DNA from: Xanthomonas vasicola
Lineage (GTDB): Bacteria > Pseudomonadota > Gammaproteobacteria > Xanthomonadales > Xanthomonadaceae
Assembly: GCF_000772705.2 (NCBI RefSeq)
Contig: NZ_JSBW02000027.1
Location: 231,644-295,643 of the forward strand
Direction of reading: 5' to 3'
DNA: 64,000 nt
The notes beneath the pieces were generated by a model. That model saw only the letters and a list, made by a program, of their open reading frames with translations. It ran no database searches and was not told the DNA's origin. Position 1 is the first letter of the stretch, and every line of letters begins with the position of its first letter. Of the stretch, positions 60,467 to 64,000 are shown one piece after another. A program made the translations under genes and the position numbers.

Positions 60467-61339
60467 TTAGTTGGTGTAATCGATACGCACCGAGCCCGAA
60501 TGCGACTCCAGTTTGACGTCGCCATTGCCGGCCCCCAGCGTCGCCTTGAGGTGTTTGCCGGGGCCGTACTCCCGCCGTTCCACATTGCCCGCGACCGAGC
60601 GGATATCGCCGCTGAAGACATCGACATCCAGCGCTGCCGACAGATTGCGCGGCACCCCCAGCGTCATCGTGCCACTGACACTCTCCGCCGCAATGCTGCC
60701 GCCCGGCGCCAGCCATGCCACGGTGAGCGCGGTTGCCCCGGACACGCTCTGCGCACGCAATTGCGATACCTGGCCGGCATCGAGACGGATATCGCCGGAA
60801 ACGGACTCGACTGCTACCAACCGCTGGCGCCGGCCGGCGCATTGAGCTGCCCGCTCACCGTGCCCAAGGTCATCCGCCCGCTACTCACCGTGCTGCGCAA
60901 TGCGCCACTGACCGTTTCCAGCTGCGCCTCCTTGGCACGCCCGGCAGCCACCACGTCGCCACTGACAGATTTGAGCTGCAGCCGCGCCAGATCGACCTGA
61001 TCAACATCCACCGCAGCGCTCACCGCATCCACCTGCAGCACCGCGCCGCAACTCCAGTTCGGCGCCTTTTCTGTTGCGGCTATTGCGCGGGTAGATTACC
61101 TCGAGGTGCAGCCGGTTGAAGCTTTCGTCCACCTGCAGCCGTTGGCCTTCGCCCAGGCTGCCGGTCAAGGCCACCTCATCGCGATCCCAGCCGCGCACGC
61201 GGATGCTGCCGGCGATGTTTTCCAACTCCACACGTCCGCCGCGCGCCAACGGATGACTTTGCTTGACCGCCGTTTGCGCCGCTGCGGGCATCGCGCAGAA
61301 CGCTGCCAGCAGTAGCAGGGAAAGATGGGCATAACGCAT
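60467..61339 (-). pseudogene. DUF4097 secreted beta-repeat protein, two frameshifts
   Basis: It starts at 61339 (MRYAHLSLLLLAAFCAMPAAA, a signal peptide) with GAGGAG upstream. The first frame ends after ELELRRGAAGGCGERC; the next continues LQVDAVSAAVDVDQVDLARL, LKSVSGDVVAAG and LGTVSGQLNAPAGA; the third continues VAVESVSGDIRLDAGQVSQL and GNGDVKLESHSGSVRIDYTN to the stop at 60467. Shifts lie near 61040-61050 and 60820-60830. The repeated VSGD pattern is typical of DUF4097 parallel beta-helix proteins that sit behind ECF sigma factors. Confidence 0.78.
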
Positions 61340-61350
61340 GGCGGTGCTCC

Positions 61351-61877
61351 TCAGCTTGGAAAGGATGCCTCGCCTTCGCAGGCGAGACGGGTCAGTTGCA
61401 ATCGTTTCGCGTAGGCGCGCTGCAATTGCGACAACAAAAATGCAGAACGCGGGCTCTGCGCGATGGCGCATGGATGGCCTGCGTGCTGCGATCCAGCTCA
61501 TCGAGTGCCGGCAGTAAGTCGACGGGTACCTGCTGCACCGGTACATCGGCGATGGCCTGTTGGTAATGCTCGGCCAACGCCTGCGCTTGCGTCACCAGCA
61601 CTGGTTGCGCTGCAGCTGGCGGCGGTGCCTGCCGATCGATACCCGGTGCGATGGCGACGAGCGCCACTACAGCGGCCAGCGCCAGCCCCGCTGCCTGCAG
61701 GATCCAGCCGCGCCGACGCATCGGCACCAAGGCAATCACATTGGAGTGGTCCGTCAACGCAGGCGCGATACGCTCCCACATCTGCGGCGGTGGCGGGCGC
61801 TGCGACGGGAGTGCCTGCAACTGCGCGAGCAGGCCGGCATCGTCTTCCTGGTCGCGATCATGCTGTGTGTGATTCAT
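61351..61877 (-). pseudogene. Membrane anti-sigma factor, frameshifted
   Basis: The ATG at 61877 overlaps the sigma stop. The cytosolic N-terminus (LLAQLQALPSQRPPPPQMWE), one membrane helix (WILQAAGLALAAVVALVAIA) and a periplasmic part follow. The frame then degenerates near 61465-61475: the true tail (AIAQSPRSAFLLSQLQRAYA and KRLQLTRLACEGEASFPS) is in another frame ending at 61351-61353. Loss of this end would remove the periplasmic module but leave the sigma-binding domain. Confidence 0.72.
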
Positions 61878-62460
61878 GCGTTGTCTCCAAGCCGCGCACG
61901 CAGCAAGCTAGGCGCGCGATGCAGGTGTGCCTTGGAATTGCCAACCGCCATGCGCAGTTCGTCGGAAATTTCCTGATGTTTCCAGCCTTCGATGTCGTGC
62001 AGCACCAGCACGGCGCGCGCTCGTGGCGGCAGCGCTTCCAGGGCACGCTCCAGGTCCATGTGTGTCGATTGGCAGCGACTGGGGCCGGCCGCTGCCGCGC
62101 GTCCGTCGCCGTCGGCGGCGTCAACCATGTGGTCACTGGATGCCGAGCGCGCGCATAGCTTCATCAACGCAGTATTGACGGCCAGGCGATGTAGCCAGGT
62201 GCCCAGCGCGCTTTGGAAACGGAACTGCGCAATGCCTTCCATGCCGCGATGAAGGTGTCCTGCAGCACATCATCGGCGCGGGCTGCGTTGCCGCCGCAAA
62301 GGCGCCACACCAGCGCATACAGGCGTGGTGCGTGACGGCGATAAATCGCCTCATAGGCAGCGCAGTCTCCCAGTGCCGCCGCACGCGCCAACGTCACATC
62401 GTCGCGGTCGGCGGGACTCTCGCTGGATGGGGCATCGATGGGCATGGAGATGTCGAGCAT
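61874..62460 (-). pseudogene. ECF sigma factor, frameshifted
   Basis: Region 2 reads from 62460 (YEAIYRRHAPRLYALVWRLC and RADDVLQDTFIAAWKA) but the frame fails inside AAGGCATTGCGCAGTTCC (about 62215-62235). The alternative frame continues AQFRFQSALGTWLHRLAVNT and region 4 LERALEALPPRARAVLVLHD and EGWKHQEISDELRMAVGNSK to 61874. Region 2 and region 4 cannot be on one polypeptide, so the sigma factor should be inactive unless the shift is an error in the sequence. Confidence 0.78.
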
Positions 62461-62643
62461 ATCCACTTGGATGCCTCGGACGACGAATAGGTTTAGACCT
62501 GAGCGGAATTTTTGTGTTGCTGCCGGAGCCAGCTTCTGAAGGAAATGCGCCCCCGCTCGCTCGTGCATTTCAGCATTGCCTGCATTCGCAGATGAGTAGG
62601 TATTTACCCTGCGCACCTACAGCACAAGGGACGCCCCGTTACA

Positions 62644-63267
62644 ATGGACGCCTCTTCGACCCTGCATGATGTGATGTCCGCGCCCGACGCCTTGCCCGCC
62701 ATGATCCGCAGCCTGTTGCCCCCCTGGAATCCGGAGTGGCTGGCGATTGCGGAACCCACGGTCAAGATCGTGCTGATTCTGGCTGTTGCCGCGTTGGCAC
62801 GGCTGCTGCTACGGCAACTGCTGCGGCGCCTGTGTGCGCGTTACAGCGTGCCTGCCGAAATGATGATCGGTATCCGCCGCGTTGGTAGCTTCATCATTTC
62901 GGTCAGTGCCTTATTGATGGTGCTACGGGTCCTCGGTTTCTCGAGCGGCACCTTATGGACCGCATTTACAGGGTTTGCAGCCGTCGGCGCAGTGGCGTTC
63001 TTCGCCGCATGGAGTGTGCTTTCCAATATTTTCTGCACGTTCCTGATCATCACAACGCGCCCGTTTCGGCTGCATGACCACATCGAGCTACTTGAAGGTG
63101 GCGACAAACCGGGCTTGAAGGGACGCGTGATCGATATCAACGTGATCTACACCACGCTGGAAGAAACCGGCGACCGTACCGGCAGCGTGTTACAGGTACC
63201 CAATAGCCTGTTTTTCCAGCGCACCACGCGCCGCTGGCGCGAGACCAGCAGCTTCAACGCCAAGTAG
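62644..63267 (+). CDS. Small mechanosensitive channel of the MscS family
   Basis: A 207-residue channel subunit. Three predicted membrane helices end in the pore-lining helix region FTGFAAVGAVAFFAAWSVLS with the following beta-domain (TRPFRLHDHIELLEGGDK, GRVIDINVIYTTLEETGD). Members gate ions under hypo-osmotic shock. It is divergent from the frameshifted ECF sigma operon. Confidence 0.9.
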   Translation: MDASSTLHDVMSAPDALPAMIRSLLPPWNPEWLAIAEPTVKIVLILAVAALARLLLRQLLRRLCARYSVPAEMMIGIRRVGSFIISVSALLMVLRVLGFSSGTLWTAFTGFAAVGAVAFFAAWSVLSNIFCTFLIITTRPFRLHDHIELLEGGDKPGLKGRVIDINVIYTTLEETGDRTGSVLQVPNSLFFQRTTRRWRETSSFNAK

Positions 63268-63441
63268 ATACAGGCAACAACGCGCTGTTTGCAGCGGCCA
63301 GTTCGCTACTGACGAACGTCAATTAGTCGCCCCTGAAAAACCCCAACCACCCAACGACCGCAAGGCCTTGATGTCTGCACCGGCGTGCTAAAACTACCAG
63401 TGTTCGCTACGCTGAAGGCTGGTTTCTTGCAATTTCCGCCC

Positions 63442-64000
63442 ATGCGTACACGCCGTCCTGCTGCCGAAGACAGACCCGCCGACGAGTTGTTCCGTTCGCG
63501 TCTGGAGAATCAGATCGATCTGCAGCATCCGCTGGCGCAGCTGAGCCAACGGATGCCGTGGACGGCGTTGGAGCAAGCACTTTCATCGCGCTTGCCGGCC
63601 ACCCCGGCCGGTGGCGGTCGGCCGGCATTGCCGGTGCGGCTGATCGCTGGTTTGCTCTACCTCAAGCACGCCTACGACCTGTCCGATGAAGCGGTGTGCG
63701 AGCGTTGGCTGGAAAATCCGTACTGGCAGTTTTTCACTGGCGAGGTCGTGTTCCAGACGCGCTTGCCGTGCGATGCCAGCTCGCTGACGCGTTGGCGGCA
63801 GCGGCTTGGCGAAGCGGGGATGGAAGAGTTGCTGGCGCACACCATCAACGCCGCGCATGCCATGCAGGCGGTGGACGCACGCGAGTTGTCGCGGGTGATC
63901 GTGGATACCACGGTGCAGGAAAAGGCGATCGCTTATCCGACCGACAGCCGTCTGCTGGAGGTGGCCCGCAAGAAGCTGGTGCTGCTGGCCAAGCGGCATG
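63442..64000 (+). mobile_element. IS5-family transposase, N-terminal part, at window edge
   Basis: The reading frame opens at ATG 63442 (MRTRRPAAEDRPADELFRSR) and continues past position 64000 with no stop, so this is the first ~186 residues. Family segments are LIAGLLYLKHAYDLSDEAVC and the first catalytic-aspartate region RVIVDTTVQEKAI of the DDE core. The left end of the element is probably near 63330 (AGTCGCCCCTGAAAAACCCC); the right end is outside the window, so its inverted repeats cannot be checked. Confidence 0.9.

Overview
The window is high-GC DNA, dense in genes, that reads as a Xanthomonas chromosome. The evidence is the gammaproteobacterial bamA-lpxD-fabZ-lpxA-lpxB-rnhB-dnaE-accA order, many Xanthomonas-type conserved hypotheticals, dispersed GGGAATCG/GGGGATTG short repeats, and an IS5-family transposase running off the right edge. 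The number of decayed genes and repeat insertions suggests an IS-rich, pseudogene-rich lineage such as the X. oryzae group. That species-level remark is inference.

Layout. 1-11.5 kb: the end of bamA, a small AT-richer island with a Cys-containing secreted peptide, then the lipid A / fatty-acid / replication run lpxD, fabZ, lpxA, lpxB, rnhB, dnaE, accA. 11.5-17.5 kb: a membrane TPR protein, a broken hypothetical gene, a DUF2628 protein, a HemJ-like membrane protein, a methyltransferase, an intracellular PHA depolymerase, and a decayed padR / HAAS-domain sensor pair. 17.9-33 kb: an alginate-export-like porin, a DUF502 protein with a YhhQ-type transporter, a DUF885 protein, the mmuP-mmuM S-methylmethionine pair, a VOC protein, a DUF2147 protein, metG, a HAD phosphatase and an RnfB-like ferredoxin.

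33.3-43.1 kb is the most interesting block. An ECF sigma factor and an RskA-like anti-sigma factor, with two upstream companions, are followed by a tightly overlapping lipid-modification operon: desaturase, FAD oxidoreductase, DUF1365, Cfa-type methyltransferase, DUF2878, DUF1295 and a second Cfa-type methyltransferase. Two near-identical promoter-like sequences (GCATCY-N16-CGTATT) lie 28-29 bases upstream of the first gene of each half. This suggests one autoregulated sigma factor that controls membrane fatty-acid modification.

43-55 kb: ridA and a DUF998 membrane gene, mprF convergent with an acvB/virJ-like gene (probably lysyl-phosphatidylglycerol synthesis and its periplasmic counterpart), small hypotheticals, an HD hydrolase, a 2'-5' RNA ligase-like protein, a DUF2383 protein, an MFS transporter and an old-yellow-enzyme reductase. 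55-64 kb: a broken lipoprotein gene, a yjdM (phnA-like) gene split by a 141-bp MITE whose 3-bp target duplication is still readable, a cation-diffusion facilitator, SlyD-like and YegD-like folding factors, a wholly frameshifted ECF sigma / anti-sigma / DUF4097 operon, an MscS channel and an IS5 transposase.

Decay is a theme. At least seven genes carry frameshifts, nonsense codons or insertions, and short repeats have been absorbed in frame into LpxB, RnhB and MetG. No tRNA, rRNA or CRISPR array was recognised.
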